Shown: one piece after another, positions 7,262 to 13,793 of the stretch
Position numbering within the stretch: position 1 is the first letter of the stretch
Layout: every line of letters begins with the position of its first letter
From: a virus
Reading direction: 5' to 3' (one strand)
DNA: 24,711 bases
Virus record (IMG/VR): IMGVR_UViG_3300025577_000059
Span: 1 to 24,711 of that record
Position numbers and translations under genes: made by a program
Notes under the pieces: generated by a model
Seen by the model: only the letters and a program-made list of their open reading frames with translations
Database searches by the model: none
What the model was told of the DNA's origin: nothing

Positions 7262-7957
7262 ATGGAAGAATTTCAAAAAAACGATATGGCTGAAGGCCGC
7301 TCATGGAAATCTATAGGACACTATACCGCAGATGGTAAAGAGTGGGCTGGAGATCAACATGCGCATAATGGTCAAATAATGACTGGTAAGACGCATGATA
7401 AAAATAGTGTTTACTTATATCATTATAAAGAATTATCTGCTGAAGTGAGAAAAAAAATCGATGCAGAAATTGAAGAAGCAGAAAAGGATTTACGCTTACG
7501 TGACCTTGAAGTTGTTGATCCAACCGATGGCAGTTGGGGCGATGAAATGGGCTTCTTAAATCGTCGATATATGAAACGTCATAATTCGTATGTTACTGAA
7601 GATTCCGAAGACGAATGCTATAGTGAAGCGTTAACTGCTATTCAACGAATTAAGCGTAGAGCGATAATGCGTAAAAGCAAAGCGGCTATTGCTCGTGGCC
7701 GACGTCGTTCTGAAAAGAAAAAACCAACACTTAAGGTAATGAAGAATAGAGCTTTGAAAGCTGCTAGGAACCTTTTATTTAAAAAGTTGGCGGGTAAACG
7801 ATCAAAAAATGAGTTGAGCTTTTCTGAAAGATCTAGAATTGAAAAGGTTCTATCAAAAAAACAAGGGAAGATCAAAGCGATTGCTAAAAAGATTTTACCA
7901 AAATTAATCCAAAAGGAAAAAGAGAAGCGCGCTAAAAAAGCAGCAGAAAAGAAATAA
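7262..7957 (+). CDS. Highly basic DNA-binding-like protein of the late cluster
   Basis: This is a 231-aa protein in two parts. Residues ~13-60 (SIGHYTADGKEWAG, HAHNGQIMTG) form a compact domain of unknown function. Residues ~125-231 are very Lys/Arg/Ala-rich (RRAIMRKSKAAIARGRRR, ALKAARNLLFKKL, IAKKILPKLI) and predicted helical. I recall this basic helical tail from marine T4-like phages. Such a tail would bind nucleic acid, fitting an internal head protein packed with DNA. The start MEEFQKNDMAEGRSW is a weaker leader, with MAE/G at 9-12. There is no clear late box or Shine-Dalgarno sequence just before ATG 7262, so it is probably read from the 6327 promoter. Its TAA overlaps the next ATG (TAATG at 7955-7959), indicating translational coupling to the HxGH enzyme. 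Confidence 0.72.
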   Translation: MEEFQKNDMAEGRSWKSIGHYTADGKEWAGDQHAHNGQIMTGKTHDKNSVYLYHYKELSAEVRKKIDAEIEEAEKDLRLRDLEVVDPTDGSWGDEMGFLNRRYMKRHNSYVTEDSEDECYSEALTAIQRIKRRAIMRKSKAAIARGRRRSEKKKPTLKVMKNRALKAARNLLFKKLAGKRSKNELSFSERSRIEKVLSKKQGKIKAIAKKILPKLIQKEKEKRAKKAAEKK

Positions 7958-8760
7958 TGAAATCATTTAAAACATTTATTAAAGAAAAGGAAGTCAAAAC
8001 ATTGGTGACTACCTTTGGCCGTTTTAACCCGCCACATGTTGGACACGCCGTAAACTTTAAAGAGTTAGCAGCAGCAGCTAAAAAAGAAAAAGCGGATTAT
8101 AGAATTTACTCTTCGCAGTCGCAGGACGCTAAAAGGAATCCATTAGGATATGAAGAAAAAATTAAATTTCTTAGAAAGCTTTTTCCTCAACACGCTCGTA
8201 GTATTTACTTAGACAAAAAGGTTAAAAACCCATTTGATGTTGCTAAACAAGCTTATGCAGATGGTTATGAGAAACTTGTTATTGCGGTTGGGCCAGATCG
8301 TGCGAACGAATTTAAAGATATGTTATTGAAATATAACAAAGAAGGTGGTATATTTTATTTTCCTGCCGGTATTGAAATTGTTGATACTGGAAAGGGTAAA
8401 AGGATTTCAAGCGCCACTCTTATGAGAAAGTCTGCAGAAAATAATGACCTTGCAACCTTTGCTAAAAATCTTCCTAAAACATTTAAAGAAGTTGAAAAGT
8501 TATTTAATGCAGTAAGGAAAGGAATGGGTTTAAAAGAATCTACCAACTTCCGCAAACATATTGATATAAATCCAAATGAAGCGCGTGAGCGTTTTTTCAA
8601 TAAGGAAATCTTTAATGAAAATGATAAAGTTATAAGTATAAAGGATAATAAAACTTATACTATTAAAGAGCGCTTTAGTAATTACGTTAGCGCAGCTGAT
8701 GGCACCACTATTAAAAAGTTTTTTATAACAGATATAATCCCTATTAATGAAAACCCTTAA
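7957..8760 (+). CDS. HxGH nucleotidylyltransferase (NMNAT/cytidylyltransferase-like) with capsid-targeting leader
   Basis: This 267-aa protein is a class I nucleotidylyltransferase. It has GRFNPPHVGH with H27-V-G-H30 at the N-terminus, VGPDRANEF at 111-119 and the R-ISSATLMR motif at 149-157, the pattern of NMN adenylyltransferases (NadM/NadR). The reaction would be transfer of AMP or CMP to a phosphate such as NMN. The first ten residues MKSFKTFIKE are a near-perfect T4-type capsid-targeting leader with an IKE site. The C-terminal ~75 residues (from KESTNFRKHI) form an extra domain with a small beta-barrel look (DKVISIKDNKTYTIKERFSNYV) not needed for catalysis. Translation is coupled to the basic protein by TAATG. 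NAD metabolism at the onset of infection is one reading, and the substrate is not proven. Confidence 0.8.
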   Translation: MKSFKTFIKEKEVKTLVTTFGRFNPPHVGHAVNFKELAAAAKKEKADYRIYSSQSQDAKRNPLGYEEKIKFLRKLFPQHARSIYLDKKVKNPFDVAKQAYADGYEKLVIAVGPDRANEFKDMLLKYNKEGGIFYFPAGIEIVDTGKGKRISSATLMRKSAENNDLATFAKNLPKTFKEVEKLFNAVRKGMGLKESTNFRKHIDINPNEARERFFNKEIFNENDKVISIKDNKTYTIKERFSNYVSAADGTTIKKFFITDIIPINENP

Positions 8761-8890
8761 ACTTATAATTTTATCTAGCTATATTTTTATTGGGACGTCG
8801 TGTGTTCGTCCTCACTCAATAAACCTGCAAATGGAACAACTTCCAGCCGAAGAATTAGAAACAACTTTAAACCTTAAATGGAAACTTTAA
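8747..8890 (+). CDS. 47-aa small lipoprotein
   Basis: This small ORF overlaps the end of the HxGH gene by 14 nt and ends 12 nt before the next gene. Its product starts MKTLKLIILSSYIFIGTSC. That is a two-Lys N-region, a hydrophobic stretch and a lipobox-like GTSC with the candidate lipidated Cys at 19. The 29-residue mature part is hydrophilic and acidic in its middle (MEQLPAEELETTLN). The layout fits a phage membrane-anchored lipoprotein such as an outer spanin, but no overlapping inner spanin gene is visible. The -3 lipobox residue is Gly rather than Leu, so lipidation is less certain than for the 27-aa peptide at 3266-3349. Confidence 0.5.
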   Translation: MKTLKLIILSSYIFIGTSCVRPHSINLQMEQLPAEELETTLNLKWKL

Positions 8891-8902
8891 CAAACAAATA
8901 AA

Positions 8903-11344
8903 ATGAAAAAACTAACAGATATTTTAGAAAACAAAAATGTTATCTTAGACGAGAATAGCGATGCTAGCTTAGAAATCCTATTAAACGAAGCGGATGCCAA
9001 ACCTCCAGAAAATACTGATGTTGGTATCGTTCTTTCAAGACTATCGGATATGATTTCAATGTCAGATGATTTGTATGATACTGCATCATCACTTGAAGAG
9101 ATTGATAAGGAAACCGCCGATACTGTTGAATCCACATATAATTCTATTGATGAGTTATACGCTATGTTTGATGATAAGTATGATATCTTTAGATCTGATT
9201 TTGATATGGGAGATATTGAAATGGATGAAGATTTCCGTATTAGTTTAGATGATCTATTAAATGAAGCAACTGATGAGTTATCAGAAGCATTCTTACGTTT
9301 GCCTGGCCATTTTATTAATAACGAATTATATGGAGTAGAACGAGATCTTAATACTTTTATTAAGGGTTTGAAAAATGGTAATGATGTTAATATGAAAGAG
9401 CTTAATAAAATCATTAAGATATTACAAAGCGCTAAGAAGGAAGTTAAGAAATTCAATAAGCCTGAAGATGTTCCTGTTAGTTTTCAATATAAAAAAGAAT
9501 CTATTGACATTAATGAGTATTTCTCTAAAGCTGACTTGAAACTTATTGATAAGATGTATGACAAGAAGGGTAACCTTACTCCATTGGGAAGAAAGGTAAT
9601 GAATCATGGTAAGAAGCCAGGTGATAAAGGTTATATCGAAGAAGCAACCCGTCGAAACCAAGGGCTTACTGATTTATTCCATAACCTTGCTGCAGTTGAA
9701 AGACAACTACGTCCTAACAGCCCTATTCACAGGTTAGTTGAAAAGACTGCTGAGGGTAATTATACTGCAGAATTTAAGAAGATGCAAAAATTGGTTGCTC
9801 CTCTTGTTAAAATGTGGGATGACATTGAAGCGGACTTAGACACAGACTACCCTCGCGAATCTATTGAAGAAGCTGGAGGTGATTGGGTTGTCGTTGATTT
9901 AAATACTAAGAAGGTTACGTATGTTAAATCATATGACGCTGCTTCAAAGTATGTGAAGAAGAACGGTGGAGTAATTGCAAGCGCTGAATATTATGCTGAT
10001 AACAAAAAGAAGTTTGAAAGTGTAGATATTAATGGAGCCACTGAATTAAATGAACGGGAAGATCTCTTTAAGAAATGGAAACAACCTAACAAAGGTAATC
10101 CATTTATGTTAGTTGGCGAAAAAATCGGGTTTGATGGTCCAGGCATGATGTTTGGTAAAAAGGATCCTAAGAAACCAATCATTGGTAAGGTAACTAAAGC
10201 CTCTGCATCCCAGTTAAGTGTTACTTGGGAAAATGCTAGCAATGACTTGGCACAACGATATAAGGTTATTAATTCCAATGAATTTGAACTTTTGAAATAT
10301 GAACGCTCAATGGCAATGGATTTACCGCGTGGTGTTATGTACGTGGTTCGTTTAAAGGATCGTTTCAGAGAAGAAAAGGAAATTATTGAAGAAGACAAGT
10401 ATACCGATCTTGGTTTAAGCGTATCCCATACTCTAAACATGGCTCAAACCTTTTGGTATAAGTTAGGCGGTAAAGCTCAAATTGATCAAAAGAAATATGC
10501 TAAGCTTGAAGCTGATTATGTTAAAAGAGGTAAAGTAAAAGTAAAGCTTGATGATATTGGTAAAGTTACATTCAAGAATGTAACACACCATCTGACATTT
10601 AAAGATAAGAGTAAAGCAATGTTCCACGTTTCTGATAAACCTGGCACACCAACCGTAATCGGAAACTTCGATGCTCTTGGTGTTAACGGTAAGCGCGGTA
10701 ATATGTTCCATTCTGCTATTAAAGATAGAGATCTTGATTTAACATTTACAGAATCCATCGAAGAAGCTAAAGTTCCTAAGACAATTGAAATATCGGTTGG
10801 TGCATCAATACAAGAAGTGAAGTATACAAAAAAATCTGATATCTGGGAGCCAAAGAATAAGAAATCCCTTAAGATAACAAAAGGCGGTGAATATGTGGTT
10901 GTAGATATTGAGGATAAGTATCGAAGTGGTCTTGCTTATATCTTTAAAGCGAATGATAAAACCTATATGATAAATCATAAGGAAGTCAAAAGAGTAAACG
11001 AATCCATTGAAGAAGCCGTTTCTAGTTCAGCACTTTCAATTCTAAAGAAGGTTGGTTTTAAAGAAGCTCCAGTAGATAAGACAACAACAAAGGTTGTTAA
11101 TTCTCTTTCTGGTAAAAAACTTAAACTGACTCAACTGTTTGGTATATCAATGCGAGCTGGCAAGTGGGCTGATATCTTTGTCGGTTCTACCGAAGATGGC
11201 AAATATTTTGTGGTTGATCCATCTGGAACTACTATCTTTAATAAAGAATCTGAGTTAGTAACTGCTTTAAAGTCTGCCGCACTTGGTGAATCTATCAACC
11301 ATTTTTTAAAGGGTGGTAAAGACCTTAACGACATCATTGGTTAA
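8903..11344 (+). CDS. Putative internal-head polyprotein with repeated prohead-protease-like sites
   Basis: This 813-aa protein has no recognisable enzyme motif. It is built from unrelated-looking segments joined by repeated linkers. The strongest linker is [KREN]ESIEEA-like: RESIEE/A at 323/324, TESIEE/A at 621/622 and NESIEE/A at 704/705. Variants are YIEE/A at 247/248, LLNE/A at 29/30 and at 121/122, LSE/A at 128/129, and ESVDINGA (~372-379). Each IEE/A or LNE/A fits the (I/L)-x-E consensus of T4 gp21-type prohead proteases. Cleavage would give pieces 30-121, 122-247, 248-323, 324-621, 622-704 and 705-813. Several pieces look like small beta domains (DWVVVDLNTKKVTYV, GEYVVVDIEDKY). The N-terminal ~120 residues are acidic. 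It is the last gene of the cargo cluster, with no late box of its own, followed by a palindrome at 11354-11378. Alternatives are a scaffold or a giant internal protein. Confidence 0.7.
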   Translation: MKKLTDILENKNVILDENSDASLEILLNEADAKPPENTDVGIVLSRLSDMISMSDDLYDTASSLEEIDKETADTVESTYNSIDELYAMFDDKYDIFRSDFDMGDIEMDEDFRISLDDLLNEATDELSEAFLRLPGHFINNELYGVERDLNTFIKGLKNGNDVNMKELNKIIKILQSAKKEVKKFNKPEDVPVSFQYKKESIDINEYFSKADLKLIDKMYDKKGNLTPLGRKVMNHGKKPGDKGYIEEATRRNQGLTDLFHNLAAVERQLRPNSPIHRLVEKTAEGNYTAEFKKMQKLVAPLVKMWDDIEADLDTDYPRESIEEAGGDWVVVDLNTKKVTYVKSYDAASKYVKKNGGVIASAEYYADNKKKFESVDINGATELNEREDLFKKWKQPNKGNPFMLVGEKIGFDGPGMMFGKKDPKKPIIGKVTKASASQLSVTWENASNDLAQRYKVINSNEFELLKYERSMAMDLPRGVMYVVRLKDRFREEKEIIEEDKYTDLGLSVSHTLNMAQTFWYKLGGKAQIDQKKYAKLEADYVKRGKVKVKLDDIGKVTFKNVTHHLTFKDKSKAMFHVSDKPGTPTVIGNFDALGVNGKRGNMFHSAIKDRDLDLTFTESIEEAKVPKTIEISVGASIQEVKYTKKSDIWEPKNKKSLKITKGGEYVVVDIEDKYRSGLAYIFKANDKTYMINHKEVKRVNESIEEAVSSSALSILKKVGFKEAPVDKTTTKVVNSLSGKKLKLTQLFGISMRAGKWADIFVGSTEDGKYFVVDPSGTTIFNKESELVTALKSAALGESINHFLKGGKDLNDIIG

Positions 11345-11353
11345 TCTATAATA

Positions 11354-11378
11354 AACCTTATATATATTATATAAGGTT
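11354..11378. promoter_or_regulatory. AT-rich inverted repeat (11-bp arms, 3-nt centre)
   Basis: The arms are AACCTTATATA and TATATAAGGTT around TAT, a perfect 11-bp inverted repeat between the polyprotein stop and ATG 11382. There is no U-tract afterwards, so it is not a standard terminator. It could be an operator, an RNA hairpin just before the start codon, or an AT-rich processing site. Confidence 0.5.
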
Positions 11379-11381
11379 AAT

Positions 11382-11753
11382 ATGACAAAGGAAAATAAAA
11401 AATTAAATTTAAACAATTTCTCATTATACGCAGCTCAACATTATACTAATCCAAGAGTATTAAACGTTGACGAATTTTATGAAGATTTGAATAAATTTAA
11501 ATATGTAAAAAAATTATTTACTAAATATAAATCCACCGGTGACTTAAAAGAAAGATTAATATTAAATCATATAATTTCAATATATAATGTTTTTAACATT
11601 GAGGCGGCAACTAAAATGTGCTTTTTTAAAATGGATGAAGAATCTTATCCTGCGTTAAAAACATTCTTGTTATACTTAAACTATATTCAAGAGCATGAAT
11701 TTATAAATATTCCATGTGATCTATACGTTGTAAAAAAACTAAATAAAATATAA
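11382..11753 (+). CDS. Conserved small myovirus protein, function unknown
   Basis: This is a 123-aa, mostly helical soluble protein. Its signature is FSLYAAQHYTNPRVLNVDEF, then NKFKYVKKLFTKY, LKERLILNHIISIYNVFNIEAATKMCFFK. I recall a family with this pattern in many marine T4-like phages, without an assigned function. It has no signal peptide, membrane segment or metal motif. It begins four bases after an 11-bp inverted repeat and ends five bases before the GTG of the next gene. An exact TATAAATA lies inside it at 11702-11709 and could serve the following gene. The gene call is firm and the function unknown. Confidence 0.72.
   Translation: MTKENKKLNLNNFSLYAAQHYTNPRVLNVDEFYEDLNKFKYVKKLFTKYKSTGDLKERLILNHIISIYNVFNIEAATKMCFFKMDEESYPALKTFLLYLNYIQEHEFINIPCDLYVVKKLNKI
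11702..11709 (+). promoter_or_regulatory. Possible internal late promoter TATAAATA
   Basis: An exact TATAAATA lies within the 3' part of the 11382 gene, 49 bases before the GTG at 11759. It is in coding sequence, in the codons for EFINI, so it may be fortuitous in AT-rich DNA. The spacing does not match the 5/8-nt pattern of the other late boxes. Confidence 0.25.
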
Positions 11754-11758
11754 AACTA

Positions 11759-12340
11759 GTGGGATTCTTATTCAAAGCAGCCGATACATTTTTTGCCTTA
11801 CGATTTTTAAGGTTATTAACCATGCCCTGGACAAAAACTGGAGCGTTTCAAAATGGTATTATAGACAAAGATGGTCGGGTAATTAAAAAGCCAGAGACTC
11901 CTAAGGAAAAGGAAGTGTATAACTTGTTTCATAAATTAGTTTTTAATATTAAACGGTTATTAAATAAACTTCCATTTGGAAAATCAACTATTGCCAGTTA
12001 TGCAGCCGGATTATATTTGATTAAGGAACATACCGGAATGTCAGAGCTATTAATCGGAGAGCTTCTAGAAGAAGCGTTTGGTTATAATCCAACAACCAAT
12101 ATTGATTTAAACGAAACCATTGAAGACTGCCAAATTCAATCTGGTAATTATATTTTAAATGAAAATTTGTTTTTTGCCAATGGCGATATGCTTGCTCCAA
12201 TGGGAAATGCAACGCTGACAATTAATGAAAGCTCTACTAATATGATTGGAACTATATTTAATATTCCAATTTATAAAGCAAAGGATAATAAAACCAACCA
12301 ATTCGTTTTGGTTACCACTAACAACATAACAAAAATATAA
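11759..12340 (+). CDS. Conserved myovirus protein of unknown function (193 aa)
   Basis: The start is GTG at 11759, chosen because the encoded beginning MGFLFKAADTFFALRFLRLL and the following MPWTKTGAFQNGIIDKDG and LVFNIKRLLNKLPFGK resemble a protein family I recall from T4-like marine phages. A shorter start at ATG 11822 (MPWTKTG) is possible. Residues 1-100 are helical and basic. The rest (from about 105) is beta-rich and acidic (NIDLNETIEDCQIQSGN, MLAPMGNATLTI). No catalytic motif is visible. The gene lies 5 nt after its neighbour and 2 nt before the next, forming a small co-transcribed group. A virion or head-assembly role is possible from context but not shown. Confidence 0.65.
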   Translation: MGFLFKAADTFFALRFLRLLTMPWTKTGAFQNGIIDKDGRVIKKPETPKEKEVYNLFHKLVFNIKRLLNKLPFGKSTIASYAAGLYLIKEHTGMSELLIGELLEEAFGYNPTTNIDLNETIEDCQIQSGNYILNENLFFANGDMLAPMGNATLTINESSTNMIGTIFNIPIYKAKDNKTNQFVLVTTNNITKI

Positions 12341-12342
12341 AA

Positions 12343-12675
12343 ATGGATATTAACGAGACAAACGAAGATACGCCAAGTATGACGACATCTACTACAGCAA
12401 CCACCGATGGAGGACCTTCTAAGAAAGGCTCATATAATCAATATAACCAAGGTGATAATTGGAAAATTTTTGATGTTGATACGGATTGCTTTGAAAAATT
12501 TAGAAGTGGACGTAAGAAGTTCGAAAGATGGGCCCGATTTTTAAACATGGACAATGAAACACATAAATCAATTTATGACTATGCTTCAAAGCATTCAAAA
12601 AATACTATAGTTTTGCGTTGTTCAGAATCAGGTGCTCTTCGTGCAATCAGGCGTCGTTCTAGCAACGGTCTGTAA
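12343..12675 (+). CDS. Small protein of unknown function (110 aa)
   Basis: The product has a low-complexity acidic/Thr-rich N-terminus (residues 1-35, including TTSTTATTDGGPSKKG). A compact C-terminal part follows: NWKIFDVDTDCFEKF, then GRKKFERWARFLNM, then HKSIYDYASKHSKNTIVLRCSESG, ending in a basic RRRSSNGL. No family is recognised with confidence. It starts two bases after the preceding stop and is the last gene before the nrdB promoter region. The disordered N-terminus plus basic end suggests an adaptor or nucleic-acid-binding protein, but nothing in the sequence decides this. Confidence 0.6.
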   Translation: MDINETNEDTPSMTTSTTATTDGGPSKKGSYNQYNQGDNWKIFDVDTDCFEKFRSGRKKFERWARFLNMDNETHKSIYDYASKHSKNTIVLRCSESGALRAIRRRSSNGL

Positions 12676-12692
12676 ATAACCACAGTTTGTTA

Positions 12693-12720
12693 TTTACAAA
12701 TCGCTTAGTTATGATATAAT
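12693..12720 (+). promoter_or_regulatory. Early sigma70-type promoter for nrdB-nrdA
   Basis: The -35 is TTTACA (12693-12698) and the -10 TATAAT (12715-12720), with a 16-bp spacer. The decamer TATTTACAAA around the -35 recurs at two other promoters (near 15775 and 19504). The start would be near 12727, about 60 nt before ATG 12789. The leader lacks a Shine-Dalgarno sequence. Confidence 0.8.
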
Positions 12721-12788
12721 TATACTATCATAACGAAATCAACCCGTGCCTGTAATAAGCACAAAACCACAAAACTATAGTAACCTAA

Positions 12789-13772
12789 ATGAGCAATCCC
12801 ACAATCTTTGATGAGCAGGTAAGCAGAAAGCCTAATCATTATCCATGGACCGAAGCCTTTATTGAAAGCATGCACAATGGCTTTTGGACTGATAAAGAAT
12901 TTAGTTTTAAAAGCGATATCCATCAATTTAAAACGGTCCTAACCGAACAAGAACAAGAGATTATTATTCGTGATCTAAGCGCGATTGGTCAAATTGAAGT
13001 TGCTGTAAAAACATTTTGGGCTAAGCTTGGAGAGAACCTTCCACACCCATCTCTACAGGATCTTGGCTATGTTATGGCCAATACTGAGGTTATTCATAAC
13101 AATGCTTATGAACGTCTTATTTCTATTTTAGATATGGAGGATGTGTTTGAAGAGAATCTTAAATTAGATTTTATTCAAGGACGAGTTAATTATCTTAAGA
13201 AGTATACTCACCGGTTCTATAAAGATAGTAAAAAACAATACTTATATGCTATTACCTTATTTACTTTGTTTGTTGAGAACGTTTCGTTGTTTAGTCAATT
13301 CTACGTTATTAACTGGTTTGCTCGTTATAGAAACGTTTTAAAAGACACTGATCAACAAGTAAAATATACTCGTAACGAAGAGCGTATTCACGCAATGGTT
13401 GGCATAAAAATCATTAATACTATTCGTGAAGAACTTCCTGAGTTATTTGATGAAGAACTTGAAGAGCGTATTGTTGCTGCAGCGCATGAAGCATTTAAAG
13501 CTGAATCTAAAATTATTGATTGGGTTGTTAATGGTATTGACGAAGAAGGTTTATCTGCTCCACTTCTAAAAGAGTTTATTAAGAATAGAATTAATGCAAG
13601 CATGGGTGATATTGGTTTTCAAAAGCCATTTGAAATTGACGAAAAATTGCTTGAATCTACTATGTGGTTTGAAGAAGAACTTCATGGTAATAATATGACT
13701 GACTTCTTCCATAGCAGACCTGTTGAATATTCTAAAAAGAGCCAATCTTTTGATGAAAGCGACTTGTTTTAA
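12789..13772 (+). CDS. nrdB: Class I ribonucleotide reductase small (beta) subunit
   Basis: This 327-aa protein houses the di-metal/tyrosyl radical cofactor that starts ribonucleotide reduction. The ligand pattern is clear: E100-xx-H103 with radical Tyr Y107 (EVIHNNAY), E163 in FVENVSLF, and E198-xx-H201 in EERIHAM. The first ligand, normally Asp in class Ia, looks like E70 in AIGQIEVAV. This is an alignment by eye and needs checking. The length is typical of NrdB/NrdF without long tails. It works with NrdA to make dNDPs in the host cytoplasm for phage DNA synthesis. It is the first gene of the unit after the TTTACA/TATAAT promoter, with nrdA starting 21 nt downstream. Its leader (about 60 nt, A/C-rich) shows no Shine-Dalgarno sequence. 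Confidence 0.93.
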   Translation: MSNPTIFDEQVSRKPNHYPWTEAFIESMHNGFWTDKEFSFKSDIHQFKTVLTEQEQEIIIRDLSAIGQIEVAVKTFWAKLGENLPHPSLQDLGYVMANTEVIHNNAYERLISILDMEDVFEENLKLDFIQGRVNYLKKYTHRFYKDSKKQYLYAITLFTLFVENVSLFSQFYVINWFARYRNVLKDTDQQVKYTRNEERIHAMVGIKIINTIREELPELFDEELEERIVAAAHEAFKAESKIIDWVVNGIDEEGLSAPLLKEFIKNRINASMGDIGFQKPFEIDEKLLESTMWFEEELHGNNMTDFFHSRPVEYSKKSQSFDESDLF

Positions 13773-13793
13773 TATGTATATATAATTTAACAA

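Noticed and set aside
8887-9456. 189-codon open frame on the minus strand opposite the polyprotein gene
   Set aside because: It is the antisense shadow of a longer, better supported gene. Its product is Ser/Ile/Phe-rich low-complexity typical of antisense translation, with no promoter or start context.
9991-10440. 149-codon minus-strand frame
   Set aside because: Antisense to the polyprotein coding sequence, no motif and no late box.
12701-12720. T4 middle promoter (MotA box) in the nrdB promoter
   Set aside because: CGCTTA occurs near the -10 but at the wrong position for a MotA box, and a good -35 explains the promoter.
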